Shown in pieces: positions 1 through 5,953 of a stretch of 6,470 nucleotides of DNA (positions are counted from its first letter, which is position 1; each line of letters opens with the position of its first letter). Where the stretch lies: assembly GCA_022702195.1 (NCBI GenBank), contig JAKONB010000154.1, forward strand, positions 1-6,470. The letters run 5' to 3'. A model generated the notes under the pieces. It was not told the DNA's origin, made no database searches, and saw only the letters and a list, made by a program, of their open reading frames with translations. The stretch is from Beijerinckiaceae bacterium (GTDB lineage Bacteria; Pseudomonadota; Alphaproteobacteria; Rhizobiales; Beijerinckiaceae). Both the position numbers and the translations under genes were made by a program.

Positions 1-904
1 CGAGGCGCTGGTGCAGGCGCTCGTCGACGAGCGCCCACATCCACTTCACGTCCTGGGTCCGGCGCTTCGCCTGGATCTCGCCGGTGGCCGTGAGCTTCTC
101 CCGGTGATCGACGATCTTCGCCCAGAGCGCGTCGAGACGCAGGTTGTGGAAGCCCGAGATCGTCACGACCGGCGGCGTCCAGGTGGCCGAGGCCGGGGTG
201 AGGATGTGCAGCGCCGCCCGGTACTCCGACGCCGCCGCGTTGGCGCGCTGCTCGGCTTCGCCCGCATCGGCCTTGTTGACCGCAATCATGTCGGCGAGTT
301 CGAGGATGCCTTTCTTGATCCCCTGCAGTTCGTCGCCTGCCCCGGGCAGCATCAGCACGAGGAAGAAGTCGGTCAGGTCGGCTACCGCCGTCTCCGACTG
401 GCCGACGCCGACCGTCTCGACGAGGATCACGTCGAACCCCGCGGCTTCGCAGAGCAGCATGGTCTCGCGGGTCTTGGCCGCGACGCCGCCCAGCGTCCCC
501 GAGGAGGGGGAAGGGCGGATGAAGGCGTTGGGATCCAGCGCCAGGCGCGCCATCCGGGTCTTGTCCCCGAGGATCGAGCCGCCGGTGCGGGTGGAGGACG
601 GGTCCACCGCCAGCACCGCCACCTTGTGGCCCGCCGCCGTGAGGTTGGCGCCGAGGGCGTCGATGGTGGTGGATTTGCCCACCCCCGGCACCCCGGTGAT
701 GCCGACCCGGATCGCCGTGCCGGTCTGCGGCAGCACCGCATCGATCAGGTCGCGCGCCGCCGCCCGGTGGTCGGCCCGCTTCGATTCGGCCAGGGTGATG
801 GCCCGGGCCAGGGCCGCGCGGTCGCCGGCCAGCAGCCGCGCGCGCAGGGATTCGAGGTCGAGGCCGGGGGCAAGGCCCAGGGAGGGGGTCGCGGAAACTG
901 CCAT
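1..904 (-). CDS. meaB: MeaB, G3E GTPase chaperone of methylmalonyl-CoA mutase (3' end cut by window edge)
   Basis: This GTPase (MeaB/ArgK family) gates loading of adenosylcobalamin into methylmalonyl-CoA mutase and protects that radical enzyme from inactivation in the cytoplasm. In methylotrophs this serves the ethylmalonyl-CoA/propionyl-CoA route. I translated 301 codons from the ATG at 904. Visible motifs are the P-loop GITGVPGVGKST (about residues 68-79), VDPSS (100-104), RPSPSSGTLGG (130-140), the switch II-like ETVGVGQSE (163-171), GAGDELQGIKKGILELAD (188-205) and the base-specificity motif NKAD (210-213). The last visible residues, WMWALVDERLHQRL, lie near the C-terminus. The known protein is about 330 residues, so roughly 30 residues of the C-terminal dimerisation arm are missing. 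The ATG at 904 has a weak AAGAAG ribosome site 6 nt upstream. An in-frame ATG at 955 would add 17 basic, low-complexity residues and looks less likely. The gene is divergent from the asmA-like gene. Family call is very secure; the symbol rests on remembered similarity to the M. extorquens protein. Confidence 0.95.
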   Translation of the reverse strand, partial: MAVSATPSLGLAPGLDLESLRARLLAGDRAALARAITLAESKRADHRAAARDLIDAVLPQTGTAIRVGITGVPGVGKSTTIDALGANLTAAGHKVAVLAVDPSSTRTGGSILGDKTRMARLALDPNAFIRPSPSSGTLGGVAAKTRETMLLCEAAGFDVILVETVGVGQSETAVADLTDFFLVLMLPGAGDELQGIKKGILELADMIAVNKADAGEAEQRANAAASEYRAALHILTPASATWTPPVVTISGFHNLRLDALWAKIVDHREKLTATGEIQAKRRTQDVKWMWALVDERLHQRL

Positions 905-1094
905 GTCCGACTTCTTGCCGGGCCGGCCGGCTTTCGTCGAGGGGGCATGGCCCATCTTGTCACGGGTTCGCGGTCGGGGCGGCGGCATGGGGTGATCCGT
1001 CCGATGCCCCGGCGCGAGACGCGCGAGGGACAGGGGCGTCCAGGCGGCGCCGCATTCGCGTCGAACTTGGCGGGCGGAGGGGGATCGCGGGAGC

Positions 1095-1129
1095 GATCGG
1101 GTGGCTTGCCCGATCCCTGGATCATCGGG
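1095..1129. repeat. Overlapping inverted repeats GATCGGG / CCCGATC / ATCGGG
   Basis: GATCGGG (1095-1101) and CCCGATC (1109-1115) form a perfect 7-bp inverted repeat with a 7-nt loop. The same CCCGAT can instead pair with ATCGGG at 1124-1129, and a third perfect repeat, GATCC-CT-GGATC, occupies 1112-1123. The stems are mutually exclusive. The cluster sits about 190 bp upstream of meaB and about 200 bp upstream of the asmA-like start. The repeats are directly visible; any role as an operator or RNA switch is speculation, and short palindromes are common in DNA this rich in GC. Confidence 0.45.
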
Positions 1130-1276
1130 AGGAGCGACCGGGCGGGCGGCAGGCCGGGGTCGCCGAACCAGTCCGGGGCGGGATCACGCGATAAAGCCGA
1201 GTTGATCGATCGGAGATTCCAAAGCCCCCGACGACCGACCCCCCCGATGGCGCATACACGGGGTTGTTGTGCTATG

Positions 1277-1288
1277 GCCCGATCGGGC
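1277..1288. repeat. 12-bp perfect palindrome GCCCGATCGGGC upstream of the asmA-like gene
   Basis: GCCCGATCGGGC is a perfect 12-bp palindrome ending 42 bp before the GTG start of the asmA-like gene. Its core CCCGATCGGG joins the same two half-sites, CCCGATC and GATCGGG, that are spaced apart at 1095-1115. Its position would suit an operator or an element of the mRNA leader. No known regulator is matched. Confidence 0.4.
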
Positions 1289-1330
1289 GGGCATCGAGCG
1301 GACCCGCGGGGGCGAGGCGGAACAGCAACG

Positions 1331-4300
1331 GTGCGTGACATCCTGACCGCGCTGGCGGGCGCCGTCATCCTGCTTCTGGTGGCGGCCCTGGCCGTCCCGC
1401 CCTTCGTGACCTGGGACCAGCACCGCGGTTTCATCGACGGCGGCATCGGGCGCTCGCTCGGCCTGTCGGCCCGCAGCGAGGGCCGCATCGCGGTCCGGCT
1501 CCTCCCCTCCCCGCGCCTGCGCTTCGACCGGCTGCATCTCGGGGCCGATCCGGGACAGCCGGTCCTCGACCTGCGCTTCGTGAAGGCGGAACTCGCCCTG
1601 GCGCCGCTGCTCGCCGGCGAATTCCGCTTCACCGAGACGCGGATCGGCCGGGCGGAGGTGAAGCTGCCGGTGAGCGAGGGAGACGCCGTGCTGGTGCCGG
1701 CCTCCCTGACCAAGGCCCTGACGGGCCGCGACCTCGCGGTCGAGGATCTGCGCATCCAGCAATTCCTCGTGACCACCCTGGTGCCGGCCACCGGCCGCAC
1801 CGACCAATTCTACGCCGAGGGCCTGCGGCTCTCCGCGCCGCGTCTCACCGGGCCGTGGCGGGCGGAGGGGACCAGCCGGGGCATTCCCTTCCGGTTCGCC
1901 ACCGGCGAGCCGGCCGCCGACGGCACCGTGGCGGTGACGATCTCGGGCGGCGGCGACACCCATCCGCGCTTCGAGGCCGATGCGCGCATCGCCCTGAAGC
2001 CCGACGCCAAGGGCGAACCGGCGGGCGGTTTCCGCCTCATGGTGCCGGAGGCCGAAGGCTCCGCCCGGCTGGTGGTCGGGCCGCCGGCCCAGGCGGCGGG
2101 GGGCACCCTGCCCTTCGCCCTCGGCGGCAAGTTCACGGCCCGTGGCCCCCAGGTGCGGTTCCGGGATGTCGGCCTCGACCTCGATCCCGGCGGGGCCGCG
2201 CTGCGGCTCACCGGCACCGGCCGGCTCGACCTGCGCAACTGGCGCGCCGCCCTCGGCCTGGAAGCGCGCCGGCTCGATCTCGACGCCTTCCTGCTCTCGG
2301 GGGCCGGCCAGGCCCTGCGCGCCCGCGGCGTGCCGAAGGGCGGCGTCGCCCTGCCGATCATGCTCGACCTCGATCTGACCGTCGGCAGCCTCGTGCTTGG
2401 CCTCGACGAATGGTCGGCCCTCTCCGCCAGCGCGACCCTCGACCGGACCGGCGGCCTCGCCCTGCGCCGCTTCGCCGTGACCGCACCGGGCGCGATGCAG
2501 TTCGGCCTGTCCGGCGCCCTCGACACCGAGGGGCCGCCGCGCTTCTCCGGCCACCTCGCCCTCGACGCGGCGGATTCGGACGGGACCGGCCGCTACCTCG
2601 GCAAGCTCGGCCTCGACGGGCCGGCCGTGGCGGTGATGGACGGCCGGCCGATCCAACTCGCCACCGACCTCTCGGCGGACGCGACCTCCCTGTCCCTGAG
2701 CAACCTGCGCCTCGGGCTGGGCGAGGCCCACATCTCCGGCAATGCCCGCTACACCGCCGCCGAGGCCGCGACGCGCGGGCGCTTCGAGGCGCAGCTCGCC
2801 GCCCAGGGCGTCGACATCGCCACCCTGCCCTCCTTGAATGCGACATGGGCGGGGCTGAACGGGCTGGATTTCGGCCTGACGCTGCAGGCGCGCGACGTGC
2901 GCTACGGGCCGGCCGATGCGCGTTCGGGCAACGGCGCCATCGCGGCGAGCATCCGTTCGGACGGTCCGAGCCTGCGGGTCGACAGCCTCGAGGTGACCGA
3001 TCTGGCCGGCGCCAATGCCCGCCTGTCGGGCCGGATCGCGGCGGACGGGACCGGGCGCATCGCCGGGCACATCGCCGCGCCGAAGGCCGCGCCGCTGTTC
3101 GCGCTCCTCGACCGGGTCTGGATCGCCGAGGCCAAGGCGGTCCCGGCCTTCCTGCGGGAGGGCGCCATCGATCTCGGCATCAGCCTGGAGCGCGATGCCG
3201 GCACCGCCGACACCCTGCATCTCACCGCCAAGGGCCAAGCGGCGGGGGGCAGTCTCGACCTCGACCTCCTCACCCGGGCCGGGCGCATCGACGGGCTCGA
3301 CCTCACCGTCGCTTCCCCCAATGCCGCGCGCTGGTTCGGCCGTGACGACCTCGCCGCCCTGCGCCGCCCCGGCCGAATCCGGATCGCCGGCAAGGCCCGG
3401 CCGCCCGCCGAGCCCGGAGACAAGCCGAGCCTCGGCCTCGACCTCACCGGCACCATCGCCGACCTCACCCTCGCCACCCCCGAACCGATCGTGCTCGGCC
3501 CCGAGACCTTTCCGCCGCAAGCCGGAACCGTGCGGCTCGCCGCCCCCGATCTCGCCCCGTTCCTGATGCTGGCCGGCGGCACGGCGGCGATTCCCGGCCC
3601 CCTTCCGGCGGAGCTGACGCTTCGCCTCGCCGGGGCCGGTCCGGATGCCCGCGCCGAGGTGTCGGGGCGGATCGCCGAGGGCGCGGTGAGCGCCGCGCTG
3701 CGGCGCGCCCCCGAGGGGGAGATCGGCGGCACCGTCACCCTCGCGCGCCTCTCGCTGCCGGCCTTGGCCGCGGCCGTGATCATCCCGGCCAAGGGCGACG
3801 AACCGGGCGCCCGCTTCGCCGCCCCGCCCCCGGCCCGGGCGCCCCTGGACCTCGCCCTGCGGGTGGAGGCCCTCGATCTCGGGCGCGGCCTGCGCGCCAC
3901 CGGGGCCGCCCTGTCGGCGCGCCTCGACGACGGTGCCCTCACCCTGCGCGATCTCACCGCGACCCTGGCCGGCGGAAAGCTGGCCGGCAGCCTCACCCTG
4001 GCGCGCCAGGGCGGGGCCGCCACGCTCTCGGGCGAGGGCAGCCTGCAAGAGGCGTCGATCCCCGATCTCGTCGGCGGGGGCACCATCGCCGGGCGCCTCG
4101 CGACGCAGCTGCGCTTCGGCGCCTCGGGGGAGAGTGCGGCGGCGCTCCTGAACAATCTCGGCGGCAGCGGCACGATCACGCTGAACCAGTTGACGGTGCC
4201 GGGCACCGACCCGGCCGGCCTCGACCGCGCCCTGTCGCGGGCGCTCGCGGAGGACGATCCCCTGCGCGAGGGCCGGTTGCAGGCGCTGGTCGCCGAGGAG

Positions 4301-4876
4301 GTGTCCGCCGGACCGCTCGCCGCCGGGGGACCGGCCACCGCTCCCGCGACCCTGGTGGGCGGCGTGCTGCGGGCCGGGCCGCTGGCCCTCGATCTCGGCA
4401 CCGCGCGCTGGGGCGGCACCCTCGGCCTCGACCTGCGCACCGGCAGGCTCGAGGCGCGCGGCACCCTCACGGGTGCGTCGGCGCCGAAGGGGTGGACCGG
4501 GGCGGTCCCCTCGATCCAGATCGGCCTCTCCGGCCCATTCGCGCGGCCCGAGCGCGGCCTCGATGCCGGCCCCCTCACCAATGGCCTCGCGGCCGTGGTG
4601 CTCCAGCGGGAACTCGAGAAGATCGAGCTGTTCGAGGCGGATCAGGCGGAGCGCCAGCGCCGCCGCGCCCGCATCGAGATGGACCGGACCCGCGCCCTCG
4701 CCCTCAAGGCCGCCGCCGACAAGGCCGCAGCGGAGAAAGCGGCGGCCGAGAAGGCCGCGGTGGAGAAGGCCGCCGCCGAGGAAGCGGCCCGGCAGCGCGC
4801 CCAGCAGGCGGCCGATGAGGCGGCCCGGCGGGCCGCTCAGCCGGCGCCGGATGCGGCCACGGGCGTCCAGCCCTGA
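1331..4876 (+). CDS. AsmA-family envelope protein, 1181 residues, with Ala/Lys/Glu-rich C-terminal tail
   Basis: AsmA-family proteins are anchored in the inner membrane by one N-terminal helix and extend a long beta-rich groove into the periplasm; relatives such as TamB and YhdP act in phospholipid transport to the outer membrane. Here residues about 4-24 form a hydrophobic segment after a short charged start. Next comes the AsmA-type opening, with TWDQHRGFIDGGIGRSLG and LLPSPRLRFDRLHLG (about residues 28-80). A long stretch of repeated beta-type segments rich in LDL, GRI and LSG follows. An AsmA_2-like region lies at about 870-1075, including LLNNLGGSGTITLNQLTVPG from about 938. Residues 1091-1181 are a charged, probably helical tail. 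I chose the GTG at 1331 because it directly precedes the membrane helix and has GAGGCGG 10 nt upstream. The ATGs at 1247 and 1274 would add Arg/Gly-rich residues before the helix. The frame is open back to position 11 only through non-coding and antisense sequence. The gene ends convergent with the cobW-like gene. Its exact substrate is unknown. Confidence 0.88.
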   Translation: MRDILTALAGAVILLLVAALAVPPFVTWDQHRGFIDGGIGRSLGLSARSEGRIAVRLLPSPRLRFDRLHLGADPGQPVLDLRFVKAELALAPLLAGEFRFTETRIGRAEVKLPVSEGDAVLVPASLTKALTGRDLAVEDLRIQQFLVTTLVPATGRTDQFYAEGLRLSAPRLTGPWRAEGTSRGIPFRFATGEPAADGTVAVTISGGGDTHPRFEADARIALKPDAKGEPAGGFRLMVPEAEGSARLVVGPPAQAAGGTLPFALGGKFTARGPQVRFRDVGLDLDPGGAALRLTGTGRLDLRNWRAALGLEARRLDLDAFLLSGAGQALRARGVPKGGVALPIMLDLDLTVGSLVLGLDEWSALSASATLDRTGGLALRRFAVTAPGAMQFGLSGALDTEGPPRFSGHLALDAADSDGTGRYLGKLGLDGPAVAVMDGRPIQLATDLSADATSLSLSNLRLGLGEAHISGNARYTAAEAATRGRFEAQLAAQGVDIATLPSLNATWAGLNGLDFGLTLQARDVRYGPADARSGNGAIAASIRSDGPSLRVDSLEVTDLAGANARLSGRIAADGTGRIAGHIAAPKAAPLFALLDRVWIAEAKAVPAFLREGAIDLGISLERDAGTADTLHLTAKGQAAGGSLDLDLLTRAGRIDGLDLTVASPNAARWFGRDDLAALRRPGRIRIAGKARPPAEPGDKPSLGLDLTGTIADLTLATPEPIVLGPETFPPQAGTVRLAAPDLAPFLMLAGGTAAIPGPLPAELTLRLAGAGPDARAEVSGRIAEGAVSAALRRAPEGEIGGTVTLARLSLPALAAAVIIPAKGDEPGARFAAPPPARAPLDLALRVEALDLGRGLRATGAALSARLDDGALTLRDLTATLAGGKLAGSLTLARQGGAATLSGEGSLQEASIPDLVGGGTIAGRLATQLRFGASGESAAALLNNLGGSGTITLNQLTVPGTDPAGLDRALSRALAEDDPLREGRLQALVAEEVSAGPLAAGGPATAPATLVGGVLRAGPLALDLGTARWGGTLGLDLRTGRLEARGTLTGASAPKGWTGAVPSIQIGLSGPFARPERGLDAGPLTNGLAAVVLQRELEKIELFEADQAERQRRRARIEMDRTRALALKAAADKAAAEKAAAEKAAVEKAAAEEAARQRAQQAADEAARRAAQPAPDAATGVQP
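4706..4780 (+). repeat. Five tandem 15-bp units encoding KAAAE-type pentapeptides
   Basis: Within the asmA-like gene, five consecutive 15-bp units encode KAAAD, KAAAE, KAAAE, KAAVE and KAAAE (residues 1126-1150). They are followed by Ala/Arg/Gln-rich sequence to the C-terminus. Synonymous codons differ between the units, so the array is not a recent slippage product. The composition resembles the long helical domain of TolA and would form a charged single helix or coiled coil, here predicted at the periplasmic end of the protein. Confidence 0.8.
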
Positions 4877-4882
4877 ACGAAC

Positions 4883-4901
4883 GCGGCCGGGTCTCGGCCG
4901 C
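4883..4901. terminator. Candidate bidirectional hairpin between convergent genes
   Basis: GCGGCCG (4883-4889) and CGGCCGC (4895-4901) form a perfect 7-bp GC-only stem with the 5-nt loop GGTCT. It occupies most of the 31-bp gap between the stop of the asmA-like gene and the stop of the cobW-like gene, so it could end transcripts from both sides. No T-tract follows on either strand, so it is not a classical intrinsic terminator. It may pause polymerase or protect mRNA 3' ends. Confidence 0.5.
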
Positions 4902-4907
4902 CTCCGG

Positions 4908-5891
4908 TCACGCCTTGCAGTTCAAGAAGCCGTCCCGGATCGCCTGCGGGTCGAGGTTGCGGCCGATGAAAACCACGCGGGAGACGCGCGCCTCCCCGTC
5001 CTTCCACGGTCCCTGAAGATCGCCATCGAGGATCTGATGGACGCCCTGGAAGACGAACCGTTGCGGCTCGTTCGGGAACGCGACGATGCCCTTGCAGCGC
5101 AGGATGTCCGGCCCCTGAACCTGGGTCAGCTCGGAGATCCAGGGCATAAACTTTTCCGGGTCCACCGGGCCGTCGATCCGGGCGGAGACCGATTGCATCT
5201 CGTCGTCGTGATGATGGTGGTGGCCCTCCTCGAGGAAGTCCGGCTCGATGTCGAGGATGCGGCCGAGGTCGAAGGCGTTGCGGTCGAGCACCGCGTCGAG
5301 GGGCACATCGCAGCGGCTGGTGCGATGGACCTTGGCGTAGGGGTTGATCGACCGGATCAGGCCCTCCACCCGGTCGAGGTCGTCGGGCGTGACGAGATCG
5401 GCCTTGTTGAGCAGGATCACGTCGGCGAACGCGATCTGGTTCTTGGCCTCGGGGGCGTCCTTCAGCCGGTCGGCGAGCCATTTCGCGTCGGCCACGGTCA
5501 CCACCGCATCGAGGCGGGCGGCTTCGCCGACATCCTGGTCGATGAAGAAGGTCTGGGCCACGGGGGCGGGGTCGGCGAGCCCCGTGGTCTCGACGATGAT
5601 CGCGTCGAACTTGCCGCGCCGCTTCACCAGGCCGTCCATGATGCGGATGAGGTCGCCGCGCACGGTGCAGCAGACGCAGCCGTTGTTCATTTCGAACACT
5701 TCCTCGTCGGCACCGATGACGAGGTCGTTGTCGATGCCGATCTCGCCGAACTCGTTGACGATCACCGCGTAGCGCTTGCCGTGATTCTCCGTGAGGATGC
5801 GGTTCAGGAGGGTGGTCTTGCCGGCGCCGAGATAGCCGGTGAGCACGGTGACCGGGATCTTCTGCGAGGCGGGATTCGGGCTGTCGGACAT
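4908..5891 (-). CDS. CobW/COG0523-family metal-chaperone GTPase, 327 residues
   Basis: Members of this G3E GTPase family bind Zn, Co or similar ions and pass them to client proteins, using GTP hydrolysis, in the cytoplasm. Residues 19-30 carry the P-loop GYLGAGKTTLLN. NEFGEIGIDN (46-55) and the metal-binding GCVCC (CxCC at 72-75) follow. ETTGLADP (101-108) is the Walker B/switch region, and NKAD (162-165) gives guanine specificity. A run of five histidines then Asp-Asp-Glu (224-231) lies in the linker before a CobW_C-type domain (about 232-327). Length is normal. I chose the ATG at 5891 because AGAAGAG sits 5 nt upstream and family members start shortly before the P-loop strand. An ATG at 5960 would add 23 unlike residues and overlap the tetR gene. 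The gene follows the tetR gene with a 49-bp gap. The metal is probably zinc, from the CxCC and His sites and the upstream Zur-like box. Cobalt, or a role in cobalamin synthesis, cannot be excluded. Confidence 0.93.
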   Translation of the reverse strand: MSDSPNPASQKIPVTVLTGYLGAGKTTLLNRILTENHGKRYAVIVNEFGEIGIDNDLVIGADEEVFEMNNGCVCCTVRGDLIRIMDGLVKRRGKFDAIIVETTGLADPAPVAQTFFIDQDVGEAARLDAVVTVADAKWLADRLKDAPEAKNQIAFADVILLNKADLVTPDDLDRVEGLIRSINPYAKVHRTSRCDVPLDAVLDRNAFDLGRILDIEPDFLEEGHHHHHDDEMQSVSARIDGPVDPEKFMPWISELTQVQGPDILRCKGIVAFPNEPQRFVFQGVHQILDGDLQGPWKDGEARVSRVVFIGRNLDPQAIRDGFLNCKA

Positions 5892-5938
5892 GGGGGCTCT
5901 TCTGGATGCACGGGCCGCCCGGACGGCGGGTCTCGGCC

Positions 5939-5953
5939 TGTTATATTGTATCA
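5939..5953 (-). promoter_or_regulatory. Candidate Zur operator overlapping a -10 element of the cobW-like gene
   Basis: The plus strand reads TGTTATATTGTATCA, an AT-rich island (12 of 15 bases) in very GC-rich DNA. It is an imperfect palindrome, with 5 of 7 pairs symmetric about 5946. From memory, the proteobacterial Zur box core is TGTTATA-n-TATAACA; the left half matches 7 of 7 and the right half 5 of 7. On the minus strand the same bases contain TACAAT (5945-5950) and TATAAC (5940-5945), either of which could be a -10 hexamer. Upstream, CTTTCA (5965-5970) is a poor -35 with non-ideal spacing. The site ends 47 bp before the ATG of the cobW-like gene and includes the TAA stop of the tetR gene. 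The typical outer flanks of a 23-bp Zur box are not conserved. Zur control is an inference supported by the kind of gene downstream. Confidence 0.5.

Larger units (their letters stand above)
905..1330. other. Divergent intergenic region between meaB and the asmA-like gene
   Basis: These 426 bases separate the starts of two divergent genes and should hold both promoters and 5' leaders. Frames stay open across it on both strands, but the translations are Gly/Arg/Pro-rich with no recognisable domain, so I read it as non-coding. A less GC-rich patch lies at about 1188-1226. I could not find a convincing -35/-10 pair for either direction. The region does hold several short inverted repeats based on CCCGATC/GATCGGG, listed separately. 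No tRNA, riboswitch or mobile-element end is apparent; in particular I saw no clear cobalamin riboswitch element upstream of meaB. Confidence 0.7.

Noticed and set aside
1188..1260. Possible promoter with TTGATC (1202-1207) for the asmA-like gene
   Set aside because: No acceptable -10 hexamer lies 16-18 bp downstream; the bases there are C-rich.
11..1330. Extension of the asmA-like frame back to an ATG at position 11, giving 1621 residues
   Set aside because: The extra 440 codons lie antisense to meaB and across the non-coding gap, and translate to Arg/Gly/His-rich sequence. A membrane anchor at residue 440 would make no sense for this family.
1184..4048. A 954-codon open frame on the minus strand opposite the asmA-like gene
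   Set aside because: Its translation is Gly/Arg/Glu/Gln-rich with no domain or hydrophobic core pattern. Such frames arise opposite genes with GC-rich third codon positions. The plus-strand frame has a clear membrane anchor and AsmA features.
5915..5929. Small inverted repeat CCGCC-CGGAC-GGCGG between the tetR and cobW-like genes
   Set aside because: A 5-bp GC stem with no T-tract is too weak to call a terminator or leader structure in DNA of this composition.
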